From Novosphingobium lentum NBRC 107847 (GTDB lineage: Bacteria; Pseudomonadota; Alphaproteobacteria; Sphingomonadales; Sphingomonadaceae), in NCBI RefSeq assembly GCF_001590965.1, contig NZ_BCTW01000016.1, positions 61,096-125,095 of the forward strand: a stretch of 64,000 nucleotides of DNA, given 5' to 3'. Under the pieces are notes generated by a model, which searched no databases, was not told the origin of the DNA, and saw only the letters and a program-made list of their open reading frames with translations. This document shows, piece after piece, positions 36,505 to 47,801 of the stretch (positions are counted from its first letter, which is position 1; each line of letters begins with the position of its first letter). The position numbers were made by a program, and so were the translations under genes.

Positions 36505-37626
36505 GTGAGCGGACCCGCAGACTGGCGTCGTCCCGATGCCATCCGTCTGGTCGCCAGCCTGCCGATGGCCGTGCTGGTGCTGGGGCCCGATCTGGTCATC
36601 GCTTCGGCCAATCCTGCGGCCGAGCAGCTGACCGGGCAGGGCGCGCGGCGGCTGGTGGGCAAAGCGGTCGCGCAGCTGTTCTCGTTTCAGGAGCCGCTGA
36701 TCCTGGAGCGTCTGGCCGATGGCGATGCCCAGTTGTTCGCGCGCGGCGCCGGGGTGCGGATCAACGACCAGCCGGTGCGTCGGCTTGACGTCATGACCGC
36801 GCCTGTCACCCATTTCCCCGGCTGGCAGATGCTCGTCCTGCACGAATCCGTCGGTGTCGAAGCGCTGAGCGGTGACGGAGCAGGTGCAGGCGGCGGGGAG
36901 GGCGTGGCCCTGCGCGCGCCCGAAGTGCTCGCGCACGAGATCAAGAACCCGCTCGCCGGCATCCGCGGCGCGGCACAGCTGCTGCACCGCAAGCTGGCTG
37001 GCGCGGAGCGCGCGCTGACCGAGCTGATCACCTCGGAAGTCGATCGCATCGCCAAGCTGATTGACCAGATGCAGTCGCTGTCGCAGCGCAGCGCCGAACC
37101 GGTGGTGCCGAGCAACCTGCACGAAGCGGTGCGGCGGGCGCAGGCGATCATCGCGGCGGGCCATCCGGCAGCGGTCGCGATCGAGGAGGAGTTCGATCCG
37201 TCGCTGCCGCCGGTGCTGTGCAATCCCGATGCGCTGGTCCAGGTGCTGCTCAACCTGCTGACCAACGCGCGCGAAGCCTGCGGCCAGCGCCCGGCGAGCC
37301 GCATCGCGGTGCGGACGCGGTTCGCCAGCGGCATCCAGGTCCATGCCGGGCCCGGCGGCAAGCCGTTGCGCCTGCCGATCGAACTGCGCGTGAGCGATAA
37401 CGGTCCGGGCATCGACCCGGGGGTGCGCGATCATATCTTCGAACCGTTCGTCACCGCCAAGAAGCAGGGGCAGGGGTTGGGCCTGCCGCTGGTCCAGAAG
37501 CTGGTGCGCGACATGAACGGCCGCATCACCCATGATCGCGACGATACCAGCGGGTGGACCCATTTCCGCCTGCACCTGCCGATCGCCAAAGCCGACAGTG
37601 CCGGACTGAAGAAGGCCCGGCCATGA
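36505..37626 (+). CDS. ntrB: nitrogen regulation sensor histidine kinase NtrB
   Basis: A 373-residue soluble kinase. It has a PAS domain at the N-terminus (LPMAVLVLGPDLVIASANPAAEQ), a phospho-acceptor His144 in LAHEIKNPLAGIRG, the N box LLTNAREAC, G1 DNGPGID and G2 GQGLGLPLV. It phosphorylates or dephosphorylates NtrC in response to PII. The start is GTG 36505; the gene ends with ATGA sequence inside a repeat that also holds the candidate ntrC starts. Confidence 0.94.
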   Translation: MSGPADWRRPDAIRLVASLPMAVLVLGPDLVIASANPAAEQLTGQGARRLVGKAVAQLFSFQEPLILERLADGDAQLFARGAGVRINDQPVRRLDVMTAPVTHFPGWQMLVLHESVGVEALSGDGAGAGGGEGVALRAPEVLAHEIKNPLAGIRGAAQLLHRKLAGAERALTELITSEVDRIAKLIDQMQSLSQRSAEPVVPSNLHEAVRRAQAIIAAGHPAAVAIEEEFDPSLPPVLCNPDALVQVLLNLLTNAREACGQRPASRIAVRTRFASGIQVHAGPGGKPLRLPIELRVSDNGPGIDPGVRDHIFEPFVTAKKQGQGLGLPLVQKLVRDMNGRITHDRDDTSGWTHFRLHLPIAKADSAGLKKARP

Positions 37627-37650
37627 GTACAAAGTCATGAGCACCATGTC

Positions 37651-37662
<12 letters not shown>
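37623..37662 (+). repeat. 14 bp tandem duplication of the ntrC start region
   Basis: Copies begin at 37623, 37637 and 37651, each starting ATGAG(T/C)A(C/A). The 14-base period puts the three ATGs in different reading frames; only 37651 leads into NtrC. The first ATG overlaps the ntrB stop. Confidence 0.85.
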
Positions 37663-39126
<1,464 letters not shown>

Positions 39127-39155
39127 CATTCTCGATCCCATTGGCCGAATAGTAC

Positions 39156-39169
39156 TTGCATTTTTGCAA
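39156..39169. promoter_or_regulatory. inverted repeat upstream of ntrY
   Basis: TTGCA-TTTT-TGCAA is a perfect 5+4+5 inverted repeat in the 67-base gap between ntrC and ntrY. It could be an operator. A sigma-54 promoter was considered and rejected on spacing. Confidence 0.35.
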
Positions 39170-39193
39170 CAGGGCCGTTGTATATCGGCAACG

Positions 39194-41452
39194 ATGGTCG
39201 ATACGCAGATTGCAAATCCCAGGATAATGCGCGCGCGCCGATGGCCGCGCTGGAGCCGCAGGCTGCTCGTCTGGTCCCGACGCGCCAACGTTTTCGCGAT
39301 GCTGGAATTCGCCGTCGCCGCGGTCCTGGCAATCATGCTCGTGGTTAGCTGGCTGGCGGTATCGTCCAGCGAAGGGCGGGGGCAGCTGCTGGCGTCGCGC
39401 CTCACCTCCAGCCTGCTGATCGGCACGCTGGTGCCGGCGATGGCGCTGATGATGCTCTACGGTCGGCGCATGGCGATCCGGCGCGCGGCGCTGAGCGTTG
39501 CGGGCACCAATGGCCGGTTGCACGTTCGCCTGGTCTGGCTGTTCTCGCTGATCGCGGCCATCCCGACGCTGCTGGTGGTGGTGTTCGCCTCGCTGCTGTT
39601 CCAGTCGGGCGTCGAATTCTGGTTCTCGGACAATTCGCGCGGGATGCTGGAGAACGCCAACAAGCTGGCGCAAGGCTATTATGAGCAGAACTTGCGCGAT
39701 GTCGGCAACGAAAGCGTCGCCATGGCCGGCGACTTGCACGATTACCTCAACCAGGCGGCGATCAGCAGCCCCGAATTTGCCGAAGGCTATTCGTTCCAGG
39801 TCGTAAGCCGCCGGCTGAATGAATCGGCGATCGTGGAAAAGGGGCCTGACGGCACGTTGCGCACCGCCGCCATTGTCGATCCCGACAAGAACGACAATCG
39901 CGAGCGGGTTTCGCTCGACGAACTTCGTCGGCTGGAGGCGGGCGAATCGGTGGTGACCCATGCCAGCGCCCAGCGGATCGAGGCGGTCACCCCGCTCGAT
40001 CGCGCGCGCGGGATCTACCTGTACGCCGCGCGCAATTCTGATGCGCTGGCCTTGAGTCAGTGGGAGCGCGCGCAGTCGGTGCTCAAGGCCTACGACATCC
40101 TCACGCGCCGGGCGCGCGCGCTGCAGCTGCGCTTCAACCTGGCCTTGTTCACGATCAGCCTGGCGCTGGTCGGGCTGTCGGTCTGGGTCGCGCTGCGCTT
40201 TGCCGATCGGCAGGTGGCGCCACTGGCAGAACTGGTATCGGCGGCGCGAACCGTGGGCAGCGGCAACTTCGCGATGCGCGTGCCGCAACACGGCGCGGTC
40301 GATGAAATCGGCCTGCTCAACCGCGCCTTCAACCGCATGACCGAACAGATCGAGGGTCAGACCCGTGCGTTGGTGGGCGCCAATGCCCAACTCGAGATGC
40401 GCCGCGCGTTCATCGAGGCTGTGCTGGAATCGATCACCGCCGGCATCGTCTCGATCGATCGCAACGGCGCGATCCGCCTGATCAACAGCTCGGCGCAAAA
40501 GCTGCTGCACGACCGCGAGCGGCCGGGTCCGCTGGGCATGACGCTGGGCGAACTGGCACCGCAGCTGGCGCAACTCGTCGCCAGCGGCCAGTCGGGCGGC
40601 GTGGTGCTTTACGCCAAGGACGCCGAAATGCTGACGCTCGCGGTGAAGATCGTGGCCGACGCCAACGGTCATGTGATCACGTTCGAGGACATCACCCGCC
40701 AGCTGCTCGACCAGCGCCGCGCGGCGTGGTCCGACGTCGCGCGGCGTATCGCGCACGAGATCAAGAACCCGCTGACCCCGATCCAGCTGGCCACCGAACG
40801 GCTCAATCGCCGCTACAAGCGCCAGATCACCGCCGATCCCGAACTGTTCGAGGAGCTGACCAGCACGATCATCCGGCAGGTCGGCGATTTGCGGAAGATG
40901 GTCGACGAATTTTCGTCGTTCGCCCGGCTGCCCAAACCCGTGTTCCGCAACGAAGACGCGAGCGACCTGGTTCGTCAGGCGCTGTTTCTGCAGGAAATCG
41001 CGCATTCGGAGATCGCCTTCAGTTTCTCGGGCGAGAACGCCGACGTCGCCGTCGCGTGCGACCGCCACCAGTTCGGCCAGGCGATGACCAATGTGCTCAA
41101 GAACGCGGTCGAGGCGGTAGAAAGCCGCGCCCGCGCCGAGGATGTCGATTTTCGCGGCAGGATCGCGGTCGGGCTGGTGGGCGATCGCGATTCGATCACG
41201 GTCACGGTGGCAGACAACGGCGTCGGGCTCCCCGCCGACCGCGACCGGATCCTCGAACCCTACATGACCACGCGCGAAAAGGGCACCGGCCTGGGGTTGG
41301 CGATCGTCAACAAGATCGTCGAGGAACATGGCGGTGAAATGGCGTTCACCACCCTGCCCGACGGGGGAACGCGCGTGACCATGCGCTTTGCCCGCGATCC
41401 GCTGACCCGCATGGCCGCCGTCGGCGACATTGCTCCGGCAGCTGCCGAATGA
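39194..41452 (+). CDS. ntrY: nitrogen regulation sensor histidine kinase NtrY
   Basis: A 752-residue membrane kinase. Hydrophobic segments near 35-60, 75-95 and 110-130 precede a periplasmic-type domain, another helix near 305-325, a HAMP (VAPLAELVSAARTV), a PAS domain (EAVLESITAGIVSIDRNGAI) and the kinase core with His521 in IAHEIKNPLTPIQLA, then N box NVLKNAVEAVE and G box DNGVGLP. It partners with NtrX, encoded next. ATG 39194 is used; a palindromic TTGCA-TTTT-TGCAA sits about 25 bases upstream. Confidence 0.94.
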   Translation: MVDTQIANPRIMRARRWPRWSRRLLVWSRRANVFAMLEFAVAAVLAIMLVVSWLAVSSSEGRGQLLASRLTSSLLIGTLVPAMALMMLYGRRMAIRRAALSVAGTNGRLHVRLVWLFSLIAAIPTLLVVVFASLLFQSGVEFWFSDNSRGMLENANKLAQGYYEQNLRDVGNESVAMAGDLHDYLNQAAISSPEFAEGYSFQVVSRRLNESAIVEKGPDGTLRTAAIVDPDKNDNRERVSLDELRRLEAGESVVTHASAQRIEAVTPLDRARGIYLYAARNSDALALSQWERAQSVLKAYDILTRRARALQLRFNLALFTISLALVGLSVWVALRFADRQVAPLAELVSAARTVGSGNFAMRVPQHGAVDEIGLLNRAFNRMTEQIEGQTRALVGANAQLEMRRAFIEAVLESITAGIVSIDRNGAIRLINSSAQKLLHDRERPGPLGMTLGELAPQLAQLVASGQSGGVVLYAKDAEMLTLAVKIVADANGHVITFEDITRQLLDQRRAAWSDVARRIAHEIKNPLTPIQLATERLNRRYKRQITADPELFEELTSTIIRQVGDLRKMVDEFSSFARLPKPVFRNEDASDLVRQALFLQEIAHSEIAFSFSGENADVAVACDRHQFGQAMTNVLKNAVEAVESRARAEDVDFRGRIAVGLVGDRDSITVTVADNGVGLPADRDRILEPYMTTREKGTGLGLAIVNKIVEEHGGEMAFTTLPDGGTRVTMRFARDPLTRMAAVGDIAPAAAE

Positions 41453-41491
41453 CCAAAACACAATGACCGACTTTACCAATAGGACCACATC

Positions 41492-42877
<1,386 letters not shown>

Positions 42878-42920
42878 ACCGCCCATTGTGCGGCAAGTGC
42901 AACCCAGCGGCACCGCTGAC

Positions 42921-42952
42921 TTGCAATAATATCGTTATAAAACAGTTATATA
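42921..42952 (+). promoter_or_regulatory. AT-rich candidate promoter of hfq with GTTATA repeat
   Basis: A markedly AT-rich patch after ntrX contains TTGCAA (42921-42926) and a direct repeat GTTATA (42934-42939 and 42945-42950), 11 bases apart (one helical turn). It is a plausible promoter/operator for hfq-hflX; boxes are weak and start sites unknown. Confidence 0.4.
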
Positions 42953-43132
42953 CTCCAGACACTCCGACGGCGGAGGGAGGGATTGTGGTCCCTGTCGCTT
43001 TTTCCAAGTTTACGCGCGGCGGATACCGCCATACAATCGCGTGGAACCCGGTCCCGAACGAAGCGTCAGCTTAGCGATGGGCCAGATCGCGATGTCCATA
43101 AGGGCATCGCCAAAAGCATGGAGTCACAACCA

Positions 43133-43717
43133 ATGACCGGAAAGACGCTCACCGCGCGTCCTCGCGCCAAGCAAGACTCAGAACCTGCTGCGGAATCGGC
43201 TCCGTTGGCCATTGTGCCGCAAGCGTCGGGCGGCAAGCCGCAGAACTTGCAGGACTTGTTCCTCAACCAACTGCGCAAGAACAAGATTCCGGTGACGATG
43301 TTTCTCGTCAAGGGCGTGAAGCTGCAGGGCATCGTCACCTGGTTCGATAACTTCTCGATCCTGTTGCGCCGCGATGGCCAGTCGCAGCTGGTCTACAAGC
43401 ACGCGATCTCCACCATCATGCCCAGCCAGCAGCTCTCGGTGGCGCACTTCGCCACCGGGCCCGAGGAAAACAGCCGCAAGGCGCGCCTGCTGCAGGAAGT
43501 GTTCCTGTCGAGCGTGCGGGATGCCGGCGTGCAGGTCACCATGTTCCTCGTCAACGGCGTGATGCTGCAGGGCAAAGTTGCCGCCTACGACCTGTTCTGC
43601 ATGCTGCTCGAGCGCGAAGGCTACGTGCAGCTCGCCTACAAGCATGCCGTTTCGACCATTCAGCCGGCAAGCCATGTCGATCTGACCGGCGAATGGGACG
43701 GTGAGGACGCCAACTGA
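43133..43717 (+). CDS. hfq: RNA chaperone Hfq with two tandem Sm domains
   Basis: A 194-residue Hfq. After a disordered Ala/Pro/Ser-rich N-terminus come two Sm folds: one with [17 protein letters not shown] ... YKHAISTI, another with [17 protein letters not shown] ... YKHAVSTI. A double Hfq is a recognised feature of some sphingomonads (reported for Novosphingobium). The assembly would probably be a trimer of tandem pairs. ATG 43133 has GGAG nine bases upstream (43120-43123). The TGA overlaps the hflX start. Confidence 0.95.
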   Translation: MTGKTLTARPRAKQDSEPAAESAPLAIVPQASGGKPQNLQDLFLNQLRKNKIPVTMFLVKGVKLQGIVTWFDNFSILLRRDGQSQLVYKHAISTIMPSQQLSVAHFATGPEENSRKARLLQEVFLSSVRDAGVQVTMFLVNGVMLQGKVAAYDLFCMLLEREGYVQLAYKHAVSTIQPASHVDLTGEWDGEDAN

Positions 43718-45066
43718 CCGACGATGACATCACGCGCAGCCCCGAAGAGCTGCGCAACGAAGTTTCGCGCGGGGCCAGGGCGCTGGTCGTCCTCCCCGAT
43801 ATCCGTTCGCGCGGCGCCGGTTTCGGCGAAGATGCCGAATCGCGCCTCGAGGAGGGCAGGGGTCTTGCCCACGCCATCGGCGTCGAGGTGGTCGATTCGT
43901 TCATCCTGCCGATCCGCGCGGTGCGACCATCGACGCTGTTCGGCGAAGGTCAGGTCGAACGTATCGGCATCGCCGCGAACCAGTCCGACGCGGAACTGAT
44001 CGTCGTCGACGGGTCGCTCTCGGCGATCCAGCAGCGCAACCTCGAAGACAAGCTCAAACGCAAGGTGATCGACCGCACCGGCTTGATTCTGGAGATCTTC
44101 GGCGAGCGTGCGGCAACCGCCGAAGGGCGGCTGCAGGTCGAACTGGCGCACCTCGATTACCAGGCCGGGCGCCTGGTACGCAGCTGGACTCACCTTGAAC
44201 GCCAGCGCGGCGGCTTCGGCTTCCTCGGCGGGCCGGGCGAAACGCAGATCGAGGCGGATCGCCGGCTGATCCGCAACCGGATGGCGCGCATCCGTCGCGA
44301 ACTTGAACAAGTGCGCCGCACCCGCGGCCTGCACCGCGACCGGCGCCAGCGCGCGCCGTGGCCGGTGATCGCGCTGGTCGGCTATACCAACGCCGGCAAG
44401 TCCACGCTGTTCAACCGCCTGACCGGGGCGGATGTCATGGCCGAGGACCTGCTGTTCGCCACGCTCGACCCGACGATGCGGTCGATCCGGCTGCCCGGCG
44501 TGGAAAAGGCGATCCTGTCCGACACGGTGGGGTTCATTTCCGATCTGCCGACGCAGCTCGTCGCCGCCTTCCGCGCGACGCTGGAGGAAGTGACCGCGGC
44601 CGACCTGATCGTGCATGTCCGCGATATCGCCAATCCGGCAAGCGCGGCGCAGAAGCAACAGGTCGAGGCAGTGCTGGCCGACCTCGGTGTCTATGGCGAC
44701 GACGGTGTGCCGACCGTCCCGATCATCGAGGCGTGGAACAAGTGGGACCTGCTCTCACCCGACGAGCGCGACACCCGGCGCGCGGTCATCGCCGCTGACG
44801 TCCCCACGCTGCCGGTCACCCCGATTTCGGCCATGACCGGCGAAGGGACCGCCGAACTGCTCGACCAGATCGGCACGATCCTGACCGGAGAGGCGCGCGT
44901 GCACGAGATTGCGCTTCAGGCGGGCGACGGCCAAAGACTGGCGTGGCTCCACGCGCATGGCGAGGTCCTGTCCGAATTGCAGTCGGAAGATGCGAATGGC
45001 ATGCCGCTTGTGCGCCTTAAAGTGCGGCTGACGCCGCGAGAGTTCGGGCGCTATACCCAACAATGA
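43714..45066 (+). CDS. hflX: GTPase HflX (probable CTG start)
   Basis: A 450-residue ribosome-associated GTPase, with G1 [20 protein letters not shown] (G3) and NKWD (G4). The conserved N-terminal domain, including [11 protein letters not shown] and [14 protein letters not shown], is encoded in the open frame from 43705, but there is no ATG, GTG or TTG in that frame before GTG 43888, which would remove about 58 conserved residues. CTG 43714 overlaps the hfq stop (CTGA) and has GAGG (43703-43706) seven bases upstream, so I take it as the start. Confidence 0.88.
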   Translation: MTDDDITRSPEELRNEVSRGARALVVLPDIRSRGAGFGEDAESRLEEGRGLAHAIGVEVVDSFILPIRAVRPSTLFGEGQVERIGIAANQSDAELIVVDGSLSAIQQRNLEDKLKRKVIDRTGLILEIFGERAATAEGRLQVELAHLDYQAGRLVRSWTHLERQRGGFGFLGGPGETQIEADRRLIRNRMARIRRELEQVRRTRGLHRDRRQRAPWPVIALVGYTNAGKSTLFNRLTGADVMAEDLLFATLDPTMRSIRLPGVEKAILSDTVGFISDLPTQLVAAFRATLEEVTAADLIVHVRDIANPASAAQKQQVEAVLADLGVYGDDGVPTVPIIEAWNKWDLLSPDERDTRRAVIAADVPTLPVTPISAMTGEGTAELLDQIGTILTGEARVHEIALQAGDGQRLAWLHAHGEVLSELQSEDANGMPLVRLKVRLTPREFGRYTQQ

Positions 45067-45090
45067 GGTGTGGTGATGTCGGCGACTTTT

Positions 45091-45178
45091 GCGGTTACAA
45101 AGGCGCACAAAGGGGTGCCGGATCGCCTGAATCACCCCGGTAACTGGATGATGTGGCGCTGTATGACTTTGTAACCGC
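45091..45178. repeat. 88 bp element with 12 bp perfect terminal inverted repeats
   Basis: GCGGTTACAAAG (45091-45102) and CTTTGTAACCGC (45167-45178) are exact reverse complements flanking 64 bases. Inside, GGGGTG (45112-45117) can pair with CACCCC (45133-45138). It fills the gap between convergent hflX and mazG. It could be a miniature mobile element or a structured transcript end. Confidence 0.75.
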
Positions 45179-45181
45179 GCT

Positions 45182-46003
45182 TCAGCCGGTTTCCCGCTCT
45201 GTGGCCTTGACCTGCTGCCATAGGTGCTCCTGCTCATCGAGCGTGAGCTGCCCGAATTCACCACCGGCCAGACGTTCCATGGCGCGGTAGCGGCGTTCGA
45301 ACTTGGCGTTGGCGGCGCGCAAGGCATCTTCAGGCGCAATGCCGTAGCTGCGTACCAGATTGACGGCGGCAAACAGCAGGTCGCCGGCCTCCTCGATCCG
45401 CTCGGCCGGCGTGGTTGCCTCGGCCAGTTCCAGCGTTTCCTCGACCAGCTTGGCCGACGGTCCCGAGGGATCGGGCCAATCGAACCCGTCGCGCGCGGCG
45501 CGGCGCTGCAGCTTTTCCGCGCGCATCAGTGCGGGCAGCGCGAGCGCCACACCGTCCATCGCGCTGGACTGGCCGCGCGCCGAACGTTCGGCCGCCTTGA
45601 GCGCCTCCCAGCGTTGCTCGCGCGGTTCCGTCTGCGGTCCGCCATCGCCGAAGATATGCGGGTGACGCGCTTCCATCTTGGTGGAAATCGCCTGCGCCAC
45701 GTCGACAAACGCGAAGTGACCGGCCTCTTCGGCCATCCTTGCATGAAACACGACCTGGAACAGCAGATCGCCGAGTTCATCCTTGAGCGACGCCATGTCG
45801 AGGCGCGCGATGGCATCGGCGACTTCGTAGGCTTCCTCGATCGTATACGGCGCGATCGAGCCGAAGTCCTGCATCCGATCCCATTCGCAGCCATGCGCGG
45901 GATCACGCAAGCGCGCCATGATCGCGAGCAGTCGCTGCAATGCATCTGCAGCTGCCGGAGAAGGACCGCTCGACAGCTTGGGGGAGTCGGCTGGGAATGC
46001 CAT
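45182..46003 (-). CDS. mazG: nucleoside triphosphate pyrophosphohydrolase MazG
   Basis: A 273-residue NTP pyrophosphohydrolase with two MazG domains. The first has the metal-site pattern EEAYEVADAI and KDELGDLLFQVVFHA (about 55-95), the second EETLELAEA and EEAGDLLFAAVNLVRSYG. It hydrolyses (d)NTPs to NMP and PPi. ATG 46003 is used (GTG 46009 is possible). It is the last gene of the long minus-strand run from mltB. Confidence 0.95.
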   Translation of the reverse strand: MAFPADSPKLSSGPSPAAADALQRLLAIMARLRDPAHGCEWDRMQDFGSIAPYTIEEAYEVADAIARLDMASLKDELGDLLFQVVFHARMAEEAGHFAFVDVAQAISTKMEARHPHIFGDGGPQTEPREQRWEALKAAERSARGQSSAMDGVALALPALMRAEKLQRRAARDGFDWPDPSGPSAKLVEETLELAEATTPAERIEEAGDLLFAAVNLVRSYGIAPEDALRAANAKFERRYRAMERLAGGEFGQLTLDEQEHLWQQVKATERETG

Positions 46004-46078
46004 GTGCACGACCGTCAGTTGGGATTGATAATAAGTATTATGTAAAATAGCGGTGGACCGGATTTCGGCATTTCGCCA

Positions 46079-46249
46079 CTACCAACCCATTTGCCGGAAC
46101 ACCAAAGCCGCCAGCAAGATGATCACCAGCCACGCGACTGCCATCCACGCCTTGGTCTCGAACCGCAAGTTGCGCGCGCGAAGCCCGGCGCCAACGATCA
46201 CCAGCGCCATCACGATCCCCACGATCTGCAGCGCGCCATCCGCCGTCAC
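46079..46249 (-). CDS. small two-helix membrane protein
   Basis: A 56-residue protein with two transmembrane helices (about 7-25 and 35-54), separated by a basic loop (RARNLRFETK). The GTG start at 46249 overlaps the stop of the upstream metallo-hydrolase gene as GTGA, the same overlap type seen elsewhere in this run. The family is not recognised; proteins of this shape occur in sphingomonads near mazG. Confidence 0.65.
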   Translation of the reverse strand: MTADGALQIVGIVMALVIVGAGLRARNLRFETKAWMAVAWLVIILLAALVFRQMGW

Positions 46250-47013
46250 GCCACGATCTCCAGACCATCGAAGCCCGGCTGGATGTGCGCCGGCAATTCC
46301 GCGCACAGCGTGGCATAGTCCATGCTCTTGTCGAGATGCGTCAGCACCGCGCGATCGGCCCGACAGGCTTCGACCAGTTCCAGCGCCATGGCGAGATGCG
46401 CATGCGTGGGATGCGGCTTGCGGCGCAAGGCATCGACCACCAGCACATCACAGCGATCGAACAGCGTGACCATCTCGGCCGTAATCTCGCTGAAGTCCGT
46501 TGCGTAACCGATTGATTTTCCGTCCTGTTCGAAGACGTACGCGGTCGACTGCGCCGGCCCGTGCGGCATCTGGCAGTGCCGTACGCCGATCCCGCCGACC
46601 ATCCGCACCCGATCGAGATTGTCGAGCGCGACGATCGTCGGATAGCCGAACTGGCCCGCAAACACGTACCCGAACCGCTGACGCAGGCGCAGCACGGTTT
46701 CGTCGGCGGCATAGCCGGGCAGCGACGCGGTCCGCGCCATGCGGAACGGCCGCAGGTCATCGATGCCGTGGCAGTGGTCGGCATGGTCGTGCGTCCAGAA
46801 CACGCCGTCGATCCGGTCGATCTCATTGGCGAGCAGCTGGTGCCGGAGATCGGTGGAGGTATCGACCAGCAGGCGAACCTCGTCCGCCCCTTCGACAATG
46901 ATCGACACCCGCGTGCGGCGATTGCGCGGCTCGAGCGGATCGCATTCGCCCCAATCGTTGCCGACACGCGGCACCCCGGTAGAGGTGCCCGAACCCAGCA
47001 TGATCAGCTTCAC
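46246..47013 (-). CDS. MBL-fold metallo-hydrolase (PhnP-like)
   Basis: A 255-residue beta-lactamase-fold hydrolase with the start MLGSGTSTGVPR, typical of PhnP-like phosphodiesterases, and the metal motif THDHADHCHGIDDLRPF near residue 80. A further His/Asp set (HCQMPHG, ATDFSE, LTHLDKSMDY) completes the site. The natural substrate is probably a cyclic phosphodiester or other small ester; unknown. GTG 47013 overlaps the TatD stop (GTGA). Confidence 0.87.
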   Translation of the reverse strand: MKLIMLGSGTSTGVPRVGNDWGECDPLEPRNRRTRVSIIVEGADEVRLLVDTSTDLRHQLLANEIDRIDGVFWTHDHADHCHGIDDLRPFRMARTASLPGYAADETVLRLRQRFGYVFAGQFGYPTIVALDNLDRVRMVGGIGVRHCQMPHGPAQSTAYVFEQDGKSIGYATDFSEITAEMVTLFDRCDVLVVDALRRKPHPTHAHLAMALELVEACRADRAVLTHLDKSMDYATLCAELPAHIQPGFDGLEIVA

Positions 47014-47801
47014 AACGCCACCTGCGGCGGCTGCGCCTTGGTGAACAGACGAAAGAAGTTGGCGCTGGTGGTCTCGGCCAGGTCCTCGCGCGACACCCCG
47101 CGCAACTGCGCCACAAATGCACAAGTGTCCGCCACGAACGCAGGTTCGCAGGGCTTGCCGCGATGCGGGATCGGCGCCAGGAAAGGTGCATCGGTTTCCA
47201 CGAGCATTCGCTGTTCGGGCAATTCTCGTGCGATTTCCTGCAGATCCCTGGCGTTCTTGAACGTGACGATACCCGACAGCGAGATCGTCAGGCCCAGATC
47301 GAGCACGGTCCGGGCAAAATCGGCCGACGCGGTGAAGCAGTGGATCAACGCGGGGAACGCCCCCTTCCCCATCTCGTCCGCCAGGATCTCGGCCGTGTCC
47401 GCTTCGGCATCGCGCGTGTGGATGATCAGCGGAAGTCCGGTGTCGCGCGCAACCCCGATATGCATGCGGAACAGCGCGCGCTGCACCGCGCGGTCCGAGT
47501 GATCGTAGTAATAGTCCAGCCCGGTTTCACCAATCGCGATCACGCGCGGATGTGCCGTCGCGGCGCGCAATGCCTCGGCGCCGAGATCGGCGTGGGCGTC
47601 GGCTTCGTGCGGGTGGATGCCGACACTCGCCCAGACATCGGGCTCGGCCTCGGCGACGGCGACCACCGCATCCCATTCGCTCTGCCGCGTGGAAATGTTG
47701 AGGAAGCCGGTCACGCCCGCAGCGCGCGCGCGCGCCAGCACGCCCTGCTGGTCTTCGGCGACGCCCTTGTAGTTGAGGTGGCAGTGCGAATCGATCAGCA
47801 T
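47010..47801 (-). CDS. TatD family hydrolase
   Basis: A 263-residue metal-dependent hydrolase of the TatD/YcfH type, starting MLIDSHCHL with the HxH ligands and containing GIHPHEAD, IGETGLDYYY (Glu ligand), IIHTRDAEADT, HCFTAS and VETDAPFLAP. TatD-family members are Mg2+-dependent 3'-exonucleases or deoxyribonucleases. It starts at the metG stop (TGATG) and is one of the most consistent metG neighbours in proteobacteria. Confidence 0.93.
   Translation of the reverse strand: MLIDSHCHLNYKGVAEDQQGVLARARAAGVTGFLNISTRQSEWDAVVAVAEAEPDVWASVGIHPHEADAHADLGAEALRAATAHPRVIAIGETGLDYYYDHSDRAVQRALFRMHIGVARDTGLPLIIHTRDAEADTAEILADEMGKGAFPALIHCFTASADFARTVLDLGLTISLSGIVTFKNARDLQEIARELPEQRMLVETDAPFLAPIPHRGKPCEPAFVADTCAFVAQLRGVSREDLAETTSANFFRLFTKAQPPQVAL

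Noticed and set aside
39141..39160. Possible sigma-54 promoter (GG ... TTGC) upstream of ntrY
   Set aside because: The distance between GG (39143-39144) and GC (39158-39159) is 13 bases rather than the required 10, and the -24 element does not match well.
43888..45066. Shorter hflX starting at GTG 43888
   Set aside because: It would remove conserved HflX N-terminal sequence ([10 protein letters not shown] ... RLEEGRGLA) that is intact and in frame upstream, and it has no ribosome-binding site.
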